NCBI GenBank assembly: GCA_036244855.1
Contig: BQKZ01006553.1
Coordinates: 36,596 to 51,073 of the forward strand
Direction of reading: 5' to 3'
Length of the DNA: 14,478 nt
Origin: Temnopleurus reevesii
Lineage: Eukaryota; Echinodermata; Echinoidea; Temnopleuroida; Temnopleuridae
The notes beneath the pieces were generated by a model. That model did not search any database, had not been told where the DNA came from, and worked only from the letters and a program-made list of their open reading frames with translations. Made by a program: the position numbers and the translations under genes. Positions 1-6,440 of this stretch are shown one piece after another (positions within the stretch are counted from its first letter, which is position 1; each line of letters opens with the position of its first letter).

Positions 1-17
1 TGATGATGATGATGATT

Positions 18-50
<33 letters not shown>

Positions 51-175
51 GTGAGGATGATGGTTTTAATGATGATAAAGATGGTGGTTTTGAAGACAAT
101 GGTGATGCTGCTTATTATGATGATGGTAATAATCATGATGAAGATGGTGATAGTGATGATAATTGTACTACTGAA
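1..175. repeat. (GAT)n microsatellite, decaying rightwards
   Basis: A nearly pure GAT trinucleotide tract covers about the first 60 bases and then decays into interrupted GAT/GGT triplets up to about 175. It lies in the ERCC3 intron just upstream of the first visible exon. The long run of methionines in one frame is only the translation of ATG repeats and is not a gene. On the transcribed strand the tract is GAU-rich, so it is complementary to the ATC-rich tract at 3895-4220. Confidence 0.95.
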
Positions 176-226
176 GACCAAAAAGTTCCTAGTTTATCAC
201 TGACTATATCATTATCATACTTACAG

Positions 227-495
227 AGGTGCACACGATCCCAGCCAAGCAGTTCCGGCGGGTCCTTACCCAAGTCCAGGCCCACTGCAAACTTGGACTA
301 ACAGCCACCTTAGTCAGAGAAGATGACAAGATTGCAGACCTCAACTTCCTGATCGGTCCCAAGCTGTACGAAGCAAATTGGATGGAGCTGCAGAATAGAG
401 GGTTCATTGCGAGGGTGCAGTGCGCGGAGGTGTGGTGTCCTATGGCACCAGAGTTCTTCAGAGAATATCTTGCGATCAGGACGAGAAAGAGACTA
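227..495 (+). CDS. ERCC3: ERCC3 exon 1 of window: end of DEVH box, RED motif, thumb region
   Basis: The exon follows the acceptor TTACAG and encodes (E)VHTIPAK through IRTRKRL, ending in phase 0 before the donor GTAAGA at 496. It carries [12 protein letters not shown] (motif III plus the RED motif) and the segment [15 protein letters not shown] that links the two helicase lobes. A second AG at 227-228 would allow a start at 229. The missing upstream exon decides which is used; 227 restores the E of DEVH if the previous exon ends in G. Confidence 0.95.
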
Positions 496-3400
496 GTAAG
501 ACATAGATAAGATTTCATGTCATAGTTAGGCTGAATGGGTGTTGCTCAAAAGTTGCAATTGATCGCAAGTTATAGTTGATCGGAACGTGCCAATAAAAAT
601 CATTGTTTCATGCACGTCTTGTTAGAAGAGCATATCATGAGCGAATCAAACTGTGTTGCAATTTGTATCTGATTTACAGTTAATTTGGGATCAATTTTAA
701 CTTTTGAACAATACCTTCTTAGTTGCATAATGTAGGTGTTATGTTTCAAGGGTAAAAACAGAAGAAAAAATGTAGAAAAAAAAAATCATCTTTTTCTGGA
801 GGAGGGTGGATTTTACAATGTTAAACTGCAGATCTACTATTCTTAATTAATCTGACTTTAATTCTATTTCAATACTATTGATAAAAATGAAAAAAAAAAT
901 CAAATAGGGACAAATAATGAAAGTGTAAAGAAATCAACTAAAATGAATGATGCTTTTATCAAAAAGGATATCTAGTTATATGAAATATGAAGTGTTAAAA
1001 TCTGAATTTGTCTCATCATCTTAGGACTGTAGTGTCATTATTTCAAAGCATGCTTCATGTATTCACCACTCCTTATAATGTATAGTTCCTTACCTCAACT
1101 CTTAACTTTCTATGTTTTGATTTATTTCCAGCTGTTGTACGTCATGAATCCCAACAAGTTCAGGGCGTGTCAGTTTCTGGTGCGATTCCATGAGCAACGC
1201 AACGACAAGGTCATCGTCTTCTCAGATAACGTGTTTGCTCTCAAACATTATGCTGTAGCTATGGGCAGGTGAGTAACCCTCTCAAACATGCTGCAAACTA
1301 TCACGGTTGTAAAGCTAAAGTGGTATATATCATAATGTTAAGAAAACTTTGTAAAGTGCTTAGAGAAAAACTTATTAAGCGCTATAAAAATACAGACTTA
1401 TTATTTATTATCATTATTATAATCTGTATCCTGAATCCCTTTCCACCCACATGGGGTGAATCTTTGCTGGAGTATTGTTTTTACAAGTGATCCCCTATCA
1501 TGAAAAAGCTAGAGATCTACATGAATGCCGTAGCTATAGGAAGGTATTGAGATGACACTACTACACTGCAAATTCTAGTTATGAATCATACATGGCCAAA
1601 GTCCTGTAATCTACTCCAATGTTTACCTCATTTCACTGAAAAAAAATGATGTTTTACCACCCCACCCTTCTTTACATATGACATTGTTGCTCTAGAGCAT
1701 TATAAAGCACCAATGGATGGTTGCATAACCCACATGGCAAATACATGTACCAGGATTAAGGCCCGGGCACACCAAACACGGCACGGCATCACGGCGCGGT
1801 ATTTACGCGATGTCTCTCCTGTGATTGGCCAATTGTTGAAGATCCTTTGCGCGGAGGAGCGCGCTGGCCAATAACAACCAAGATACTGCGTAAAAACCGT
1901 TCCGTTATGCCGTGCCGTGTTTGGTGTGCTGGGGCCTTTATAGATATAACGTGGCTTAGAACCCCCTTCCCACAACAATGATAGGTGTATGAACTCATTT
2001 TACAGGAAACATTGATGTTAATTCCATTTGTACACCCATGTATCCCCCTGCATCATGTGAGAGGAAACGGGCAAGGACTGTAATAACTGATGTTCTAATT
2101 TTTTGTTGCATTTTTAATGTTTTGTGTATTTTAAGCCAAATAAAGAAATTTTTAATATGAATTTCTCCCAGGAAATTGAAAAAGATATCAACCCCCTCTT
2201 GGCATTCTCAGGAACCCTATTTCTGTTATCTCCAGAAATTTCAAATTGGTTGATCGTTTAGACATCCCATGCTTTATTGATCAGTTTGTGATATTATTTC
2301 TGATGTTGTCCTTTCAGGCCCTATATCTATGGTCCTACAAGCCAGGGAGAGAGAATGCAGATCCTCCAGAACTTTCAACATAATCCGGCTGTTAACACCA
2401 TTTTCATCTCAAAAGTAAGATATATTAGCTATATTTTGTTCCATGTGATTAGAATTTGATTAGAATACATGAGTATGTGGTAATGTATGGATTTTGAATA
2501 TTAATTCAAATAACTTAAATGCTATATATTTCATGAATTTTCTTGATGAAATTGTGAAGGCTTGAATTCTGCATGATTCCAAATCTTCTGAAATCGAAAT
2601 TCTGATTCCACATACACTTTAATTCTTGCTCACTCCTCTCTTATCCTACCCTTTGCCCTCATTCTTGCCCTCTCCATTGCCCTCCCCTTCCCTCCCCCCT
2701 TTCATTCATCTCTTTCCCATTCATCTCTCTGTCTCACTCTTACTCTCTCTATCAATCTGCACAGGTCGGTGACAACTCATTTGATCTCCCAGAAGCCAAT
2801 GTACTAATCCAGGTATCATCTCATGGTGGTTCTAGAAGGCAAGAGGCCCAACGACTTGGTCGTATCCTCAGGGCAAAGAAAGGTAATTTTAGTCTATGTT
2901 CATCTTGGAATATGTAGTCGTAGAAGTAGTAGTAGTAGAAGTAGTTGTAGTAGAAGTCTTCGCTCTATGGTTCTAGGAGACAAGAGTACCAACTGCAGAC
3001 AATAATTTGTTGAAGCATGTTGATGTGGTGCTTACGGGTCTTGCCTTTTTAACCAGAGGGTCGCTGTTCACAACCTATCTGTGGCATTAGTTGTTGTTTT
3101 TAAATTTATACAATTTGTTTGTGTGTTAATGTTTTGCTAAGGCTTAGACTATGTTTCACCTAGTTATGAGCAAGTTTGTTTTCTCCCAATGGTGCCCTTT
3201 TCAGGATGCTGGTATACATGAAGTTTTCACATTTTCAAAAACAGTAATACACAAATAATGTTTACTCCATAAAGAGATCTTAAATTGTTCAAATATATGG
3301 CTTATTTGTTAATTTATTTTTCTTTTATTAGGTGCTTCTGTTGAAGATTACAAGGTATTCTTCTACACACTGGTTTCAAAAGATACACCATGGGATGTTC

Positions 3401-5489
3401 TCCTCAAAATGGAGACAAACTTTAATAATATTGCTTTCCTACTTTGTTCCTTTTTTTTTCATGTTTTGTTTTATCAGGTGCTGCTGCTGAAGAGTACAAT
3501 GCTTTCTTCTCACAAGATACACAGGAGATGTTCTACTCATTGTGGAAACAAAATTTAATTTGCTTGTAATCTTTGTTGAAATTTTCTTCTTGTTTTGTTT
3601 TGTTAGGTGCGGCTGCTGAAGAGTACAATGCTTTCTTCTACACACTCGTCTCACAAGATACACAAGAGATGTTCTACTCACTCAAGAGACAGAGATTCCT
3701 CGTTAATCAGGGTTATAGCTTCAAGACCATCACTAAGCTAGCTGGCATGGACCAGGTAAATGAGGGAGAAAATATGGCTTATTGGAATGCTGTCAATAAG
3801 AACTGCAAACTTGTGCTCAATATCTCTGTCTCCTTAATTAATATCACCGTTATTTTCACATTGCCAACACAACCATCTTGATTGATTAGCTTATCATAAA
3901 CATTATCACCACCATTGTCACCACCATTATAATCATCATCATCATCATCATCATAACCATCATCATGAAAATCAAAATGACCACAACCATTATCACCATT
4001 GTCATCACTATCACCATCACAACCACCATCATCATTGCAACAACCACAATCACCATCATCACCACCACCATCACCTTTACCACCACCAGAACAACTACCT
4101 CAACCACCTTCGCCATCATCGCCTTCACCACCCAAAACACCATCTTCACCACCAACACCGCCACTACCACTTGTGCTCCCTCAAACACAACCATCACCAA
4201 TATCATCCTCTTCTGAAGACCATCACTAGAATTGTCCTTGCCCAACCATCTCAAGATATTCTCTTCAATGAATAATGTATCTTCTTAACTCTTTCAGGAT
4301 GTTAAGTGCTTTGGATTAGTAACTTTTTATTCAGTGCTCTAAAAAAATTTCAAGATGCATGAGCAGAAAGAGAAAAAGAAATCTACACAAAACCCAATAA
4401 TTATTATTGTGGAACCATTTGCCATTTCACCCAGAGAGCTTTCAAAATGAAAATAATCACTAAAATTGTCATAGATCCTTAAATTGGCAACTTATATAAA
4501 TCACTCATTTTAATTCAAATTGGCAACTTTCTGCAATGAAGTTTCATCTTGCTGACATTTTACTTTATTAAAATGCTTTAATAAGAGAATTAACAATTTT
4601 GGTGCTGCCAATTTAAGGAAGAAATTTGGCTCTTGAATAATTCCTGTCTTAAATATCTTGAAATTTATAGGAGAATCTGAAGTACTCGACAAAGCAAGAG
4701 CAGCAGCAGCTCCTCCAGCAGGTACTGGCTGCATCAGATGCAGACGCTGATGAGGAGAAGGTTCCAGGAGATGGAGGCAAACCAGGCTCAGGGGTAAGAT
4801 GGGTTCTTTTGCACTCGCCTTTTCACTCAGTCACACGGTCTTTCTTCCTTTCTTTCAATCTCTCTCAAACTTCATCTTACTCATGTCCCCTTTTACTCCC
4901 TATCCTCACCCTAGTCTCTCATTCCTTCCCTCTCTCCATCACTTCCTGTCCATCTTATCCAATTTTATACATCCATTGGTCCTGTATATTTCAAGATACA
5001 AGCAATTTAGCACAATTCATCAGCGCCCTGCTGGTCCCTTCAGCCTCTACCAGAAGGCGTGATGCGCTCATAAACATCTACTGGGAACTTTGGCCATGAG
5101 AATATGAATTTTTCACTTGCCCAATGCAACATGCTTACTGAGCACTAAACTGTTTTACTCTTTTTTGGATAGCAAATCTTTATCTTATTCTGCCCTACTT
5201 TCAGATATTCTTACTTTCACAGATATCAAAACAGTCAAATACATTTGAAAATGTGTTGTAATGATCTTTGCATTGTTACATAATGCCTTTAACTCACTCT
5301 TGTCTTCCCCTCTTCTCATCTCCTCCCATCGTATCCTCTTCCTCCTCCTCCTCCTCCATTCCCCTGCAGGTTGTCCGTCGTGTTGGTAACATGAGCTCAA
5401 TGTCAGGAGCTGATGACCAAGTCTACATGGAATACCAGACGAAGGGGAGCAAACATGTCCATCCGCTATTCAAGAAATTCAGAAAATGA
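227..5489 (+). CDS. ERCC3: ERCC3 / XPB, TFIIH DNA translocase-helicase subunit, 3' part of a spliced gene (seven exons)
   Basis: XPB is an SF2 ATPase of TFIIH. It opens promoter DNA for RNA polymerase II and takes part in nucleotide excision repair in the nucleus. Seven exons (227-495, 1132-1268, 2318-2414, 2765-2882, 3607-3755, 4671-4793, 5370-5489) join in frame to about 336 residues, close to the roughly 340 expected from this point to the C-terminus in human XPB. The frame begins in the DEVH box (VHTIPAK). It then shows motif III LTAT followed by the XPB hallmark RED in LVREDDK, the motif IV region KVIVFSDN, the motif V region [16 protein letters not shown], and motif [13 protein letters not shown]. 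It ends with MSSMSGADD and HPLFKKFRK before TGA. All six visible introns are GT-AG. The N-terminal domains and the Walker A exon lie left of the window. No frameshift or internal stop is seen, so the gene looks functional. Confidence 0.97.
496..1131 (+). other. ERCC3 intron, no other feature seen
   Basis: This is a phase 0 intron of 636 bases with donor GTAAGA and acceptor TTTCCAG. It is AT-rich, with an A-rich stretch around 760-785. No exon copy, repeat element or RNA gene was recognised in it. Confidence 0.75.
1132..1268 (+). CDS. ERCC3: ERCC3 exon 2 of window: start of helicase lobe 2
   Basis: The exon encodes [16 protein letters not shown] through HYAVAMG and ends with AG (phase 2) before the donor GTGAGT at 1269. 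The [13 protein letters not shown] segment is the motif IV region, where lobe 2 begins. The join to the next exon makes an arginine followed by [12 protein letters not shown], as expected for XPB. Two degenerate partial copies of the 3' half of this exon lie in the following intron, at 1506-1543 and 1680-1715. Confidence 0.95.
1506..1543 (+). pseudogene. Degenerate copy of the 3' end of ERCC3 exon 2, with a donor-like GT
   Basis: Read in the exon phase this gives [12 protein letters not shown] followed by AG and then GTATTG. The real exon ends [18 protein letters not shown]. The core ATGCYGTAGCTATRGG is shared, and the bases after it are also partly similar (ACTGCAAATT against GCTGCAAACT). 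The copy holds an extra two codons. No acceptor for it was identified, so it is most likely a dead fragment of a local duplication. Confidence 0.6.
1680..1715 (+). pseudogene. Possible second degenerate copy of ERCC3 exon 2
   Basis: In frame the segment reads [12 protein letters not shown] against the exon's [13 protein letters not shown], with one codon fewer. The nucleotides GTTGCTCT and GCATTATAAAGC also resemble the exon. Similarity is modest and the segment is short, so chance cannot be ruled out. Confidence 0.4.
1758..1938. mobile_element. GC-rich foldback (MITE-like) element in an ERCC3 intron
   Basis: The two ends are a near-perfect inverted repeat. AAGGCCCGGGCACACC with AAACACGGCACGGCAT on the left matches the reverse complement of the right end, AAGGCCCCAGCACACC with AAACACGGCACGGCAT. 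The inner arms continue less exactly through GATTGGCCAA and TATTGGCCAG. The element is about 181 bp with almost no unique centre and is much richer in GC than the intron around it. No coding capacity is present. The superfamily cannot be fixed from the ends alone, because the flanking target duplication is unclear. Confidence 0.85.
2212..2247 (+). pseudogene. Degenerate, internally deleted copy of ERCC3 exon 3
   Basis: About 106 bases before the real acceptor there is TTCTCAG, then GAACCCTATTTCT, matching the exon start (TTTCAG, then GCCCTATATCT). It is followed directly by ATCTCCAGAAATTTCAA, matching the later exon segment ATCCTCCAGAACTTTCAA. Both ends of one exon segment occurring in the right order with the middle missing argues for a decayed duplicate rather than chance. 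It is too damaged to be a usable exon. Confidence 0.5.
2318..2414 (+). CDS. ERCC3: ERCC3 exon 3 of window: [12 protein letters not shown] segment
   Basis: The exon encodes (R)[17 protein letters not shown] and then [15 protein letters not shown], entering at phase 2 and leaving at phase 0 before the donor GTAAGA. The segment lies between motifs IV and V of the second helicase lobe, and NTIFISK leads into motif V. It is short (97 bases) with a clean acceptor TTTCAG. Confidence 0.95.
2415..2764 (+). other. ERCC3 intron with long pyrimidine-rich tract
   Basis: This is a phase 0 intron of 350 bases. From about 2625 to 2760 it is strongly CT-rich (CTCTCC, CCCTCCCC, CTCTCTGTCTC repeats), ending in the acceptor GCACAG. 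The tract probably serves as an extended polypyrimidine tract. No other feature was seen. Confidence 0.75.
2765..2882 (+). CDS. ERCC3: ERCC3 exon 4 of window: motifs V and VI
   Basis: The exon encodes [16 protein letters not shown] and then [20 protein letters not shown] and AKKG, ending in phase 1 before the donor GTAATT. It holds the end of motif V and the arginine-finger motif VI (QRLGRILR) that completes the ATPase site. A short degenerate copy of the SRRQEAQ part lies about 85 bases into the next intron. Confidence 0.96.
2914..2958 (+). repeat. (GTA)n simple repeat
   Basis: An interrupted GTA/GAA triplet tract (GTAGTCGTAGAAGTAGTAGT and on) lies in the ERCC3 intron just before the short exon 4 copy. 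It has no coding meaning. Confidence 0.85.
2966..2998 (+). pseudogene. Short degenerate copy of ERCC3 exon 4 (motif VI region)
   Basis: In frame the segment reads [11 protein letters not shown] against the exon's [13 protein letters not shown]. The nucleotides TATGGTTCTAGGAGACAAGAG match CATGGTGGTTCTAGAAGGCAAGAG with one codon deleted. The run of SRRQE with matching neighbours is unlikely by chance in a short intron that follows the same exon. No splice sites are evident. Confidence 0.55.
3332..3420 (+). pseudogene. Degenerate copy 1 of ERCC3 exon 5, with intact acceptor
   Basis: TTTTATTAG precedes GT GCT TCT GTT GAA GAT TAC, the same phase as the real exon. The reading is [19 protein letters not shown] against [19 protein letters not shown], then diverges (PWDVLLK against QEMFYSLK). 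The copy lacks the 3' half of the exon ([12 protein letters not shown] onward). If its acceptor were used, the frame would stop near 3559 and truncate XPB. It is the older and more diverged of the two copies. Confidence 0.85.
3478..3562 (+). pseudogene. Degenerate copy 2 of ERCC3 exon 5, recent, with intact acceptor
   Basis: The acceptor TTATCAG is followed by a segment that matches the real exon at about 60 of 62 compared positions, apart from a clean 12-base deletion of the codons for YTLV. It reads [11 protein letters not shown] then [11 protein letters not shown] and then WKQN, and meets TAA shortly after. The downstream bases also resemble those after copy 1, so the duplicated unit was roughly acceptor + first part of exon + a T-rich stretch (unit lengths about 146 and 129 bp). 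Confidence 0.9.
3607..3755 (+). CDS. ERCC3: ERCC3 exon 5 of window: conserved C-terminal part of lobe 2
   Basis: The exon follows the acceptor TTGTTAG and completes a glycine codon started in exon 4. It encodes [34 protein letters not shown] and [15 protein letters not shown], ending in phase 0 before GTAAATG. This is the only one of three tandem versions that carries the whole conserved segment and a donor, so it is taken as the functional exon. Confidence 0.97.
3895..4220. repeat. ATC/ACC trinucleotide low-complexity tract
   Basis: This is a 0.3-kb tract of ATC, ACC and ACA triplets, with a nearly pure (ATC)n core at about 3931-3967. It lies in the ERCC3 intron after exon 5. Long open frames on both strands here (Thr/Ile-, Pro/Ser- or Met/Val-rich) are artefacts of the triplet repeat. 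The tract is the reverse complement in kind of the GAT tract at 1-175. Confidence 0.93.
4221..4670 (+). other. Remainder of ERCC3 intron, AT-rich, nothing recognised
   Basis: Unique-looking AT-rich intron sequence runs from the triplet tract to the acceptor TTTATAG at 4670. A short phrase, AATTGGCAACTT, occurs twice (near 4482 and 4517). No gene, RNA or exon copy was seen. Confidence 0.6.
4671..4793 (+). CDS. ERCC3: ERCC3 exon 6 of window: Gln-rich and acidic C-terminal linker
   Basis: The exon encodes [20 protein letters not shown] and then [21 protein letters not shown], in phase 0 at both ends (donor GTAAGA at 4794). The first half matches the conserved STKEEQQQLLQKVLAA-type segment of animal XPB. 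The acidic, glycine-rich second half is the usual variable linker. No copy of this exon was found. Confidence 0.94.
4794..5369 (+). other. ERCC3 intron with CT-rich tracts and a hairpin
   Basis: This is a phase 0 intron of 576 bases. Positions 4830-4950 and 5296-5369 are pyrimidine-rich, the latter ending in CCTCC repeats and the acceptor CTGCAG. A GC-rich imperfect hairpin sits at 5018-5064 and is listed separately. Open frames in the CT-rich part are compositional. Confidence 0.75.
5018..5064. repeat. GC-rich imperfect hairpin (AGCGCCCTGCTGGT type)
   Basis: CATCA, CGCC and CTGGT on the left pair in order with ACCAG, GGCG and TGATG on the right, around a 13-base loop. The left arm AGCGCCCTGCTGGT is similar to the known CTCF core (AGCGCCCCCTGGTGG), but with changes. 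It could be a small MITE remnant or a protein-binding site. The pairing is seen in the sequence; the function is unproven. Confidence 0.5.
5370..5489 (+). CDS. ERCC3: ERCC3 terminal exon: C-terminus and stop
   Basis: The exon follows a strong polypyrimidine tract and CTGCAG. It encodes [27 protein letters not shown] and [12 protein letters not shown] before TGA at 5487-5489. The C-terminal HPLFK(K/R)FRK is the conserved end of animal XPB. The last nine codons plus stop and the next ~40 bases are the template of the degenerate array that follows. Confidence 0.97.
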   Translation, partial: VVRRVGNMSSMSGADDQVYMEYQTKGSKHVHPLFKKFRK

Positions 5490-5961
5490 ACTGGACATAC
5501 AGAGCAAAAATCAGAGTGTTAACCTGTACTCAGCCACTCTGCAAGAGAAGAACTGGACATAGAGGGCAAAAACCAGAGAGTTAATCTTTGTTCAGCCGCT
5601 CTTCAAGAGATTCAGGAAATGAACTGGACATACACAGAGAAACCCAGGGTAATCAGTTCTTTGAGAAATACAGGAAGTGAAATGCACGTACTCTGCAAAA
5701 GCGAGATTGGTAATCTGTGTTGATCAGTTCGTCAAGAAATTCTCTAAATGAATTGGATATACTCAACAGAAACCAGATTAACAATCTTTGTTCAGCCGCT
5801 CTTCAAGAGATTCAGGAAATAAATCGGACATAGAGAGAAAAAAACAGATTGGTAATCTGTGTTGATCAGTTTGTTAAGATATTAAGTAAATGAACTGGAT
5901 ATACACAGCCAAAACAAGAGTGTTAACTTGTACTCAGGGCACTTCAAGAAATGCAGCAAGG

Positions 5962-6200
5962 CGCTGCAAACCCACTTGCACGCATGCCCGAGGCAACAAA
6001 TTAAGCCTTCGGGCAAGTAAATGAAATCGTCACTTGCCCAAAAGGGCAAGTAGCAGTTTTATACTAGTTTTCCTCTCCATGTGCAGATTGGCATTGACCA
6101 TCAATTTTGGGCAAGACAAAGTTTTGTTCGGGCAAGTGATTTGAAAACTTGGTTGCCCGACTGGGCAAGTGGTGGCAAAAATTCTTGTAGCACCCAGCAG
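5962..6200. mobile_element. Segment rich in GGGCAAGT / ACTTGCCC palindromes, inserted in the array
   Basis: At least seven copies of (C/T)GGGCAAG or its complement occur in both orientations, including CACTTGCCCAAAAGGGCAAG at 6031-6050, CGGGCAAGT near 6010 and 6129, and TTGCCCGACTGGGCAAGT near 6153. The segment divides the ERCC3-derived array from its last unit, so it was inserted later. It may be a palindromic DNA element or part of a composite with the SINE to its right. The family is not recognised. Confidence 0.5.
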
Positions 6201-6207
6201 GAAACCG

Positions 6208-6350
6208 GACATGTGTGGTTCAGTGATAGAGCGTCTGCCCCATTAATGGGAGGTCATGGGTTCGATCCTCGGTCAAGTCATCTGCCTTCTTGAAAGGCAC
6301 TCGGCATTTCAGAATGGGGAAGGGTTATAATAACTCTTGTGTTATGCAGG
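6208..6350 (+). mobile_element. tRNA-derived SINE
   Basis: An A box (TGGTTCAGTGATAG at 6216-6229) and a B box (GGTTCGATCC at 6259-6268) lie 43 bases apart, the spacing of a tRNA gene. The T-arm pairs poorly, the acceptor stem does not close, and about 70 bases of non-tRNA sequence follow (GGCACTCGGCATTTC onward). That fits a SINE head and body rather than a working tRNA. The exact 3' end is uncertain. Confidence 0.75.
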
Positions 6351-6440
6351 GTGCACCATTAAGACAAAAACCAAAGTGTTAATCTTTGTTCAGCTGCTTC
6401 TAAAGAGATTCAGGAAATGAAATTGGCAGTCTCGGCAAAT

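Larger units (their letters stand above)
5460..6440 (+). repeat. Tandem array of ~68-bp units derived from the end of the ERCC3 coding sequence
   Basis: Units begin at about 5460 (the coding copy), 5531, 5593, 5654, 5725, 5793, 5867 and 5935, with one more at 6391 beyond an insertion. Spacing is 61-74 bp. The best-kept units read CAGCCGCTCTTC AAGAGATTCAGGAAATGA, that is QPLFKRFRK and stop, against HPLFKKFRK and stop in the gene. They are followed by ACTGGACATA and by phrases such as GTTAATCTTTGTT. Several units keep the frame up to a stop (TGA in most, TAA at 5793). Some unit types recur (5593 with 5793; 5725 with 5867), showing more than one round of duplication. It is probably 3' UTR. Confidence 0.9.

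Noticed and set aside
3..203. Open frame of almost only methionine, with Val/Ile
   Set aside because: It is a translation of the GAT/ATG microsatellite and not a protein-coding gene.
204..518. Minus-strand open frame of 104 codons opposite ERCC3 exon 1
   Set aside because: It is the shadow of a well-supported conserved helicase exon and has no recognisable motif.
3439..3681. Minus-strand open frame with an internal protein repeat
   Set aside because: The repeat is the antisense of the tandem ERCC3 exon 5 copies.
3886..4254. Open frames on both strands, Met/Val-, Thr/Ile- or Pro/Ser-rich
   Set aside because: All come from the ATC/ACC triplet tract in an intron.
4510..4734. Minus-strand open frame with an Ala-rich start
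   Set aside because: The Ala run is antisense to the Gln codons (CAG) of ERCC3 exon 6.
6208..6280. A functional tRNA gene
   Set aside because: A and B boxes are present, but the acceptor stem does not pair and the T-arm is poor; a SINE fits better.
5460..6440. CRISPR-like array of regularly spaced units
   Set aside because: The units are degenerate tandem repeats of the ERCC3 end without unique spacers, in a eukaryotic gene context.
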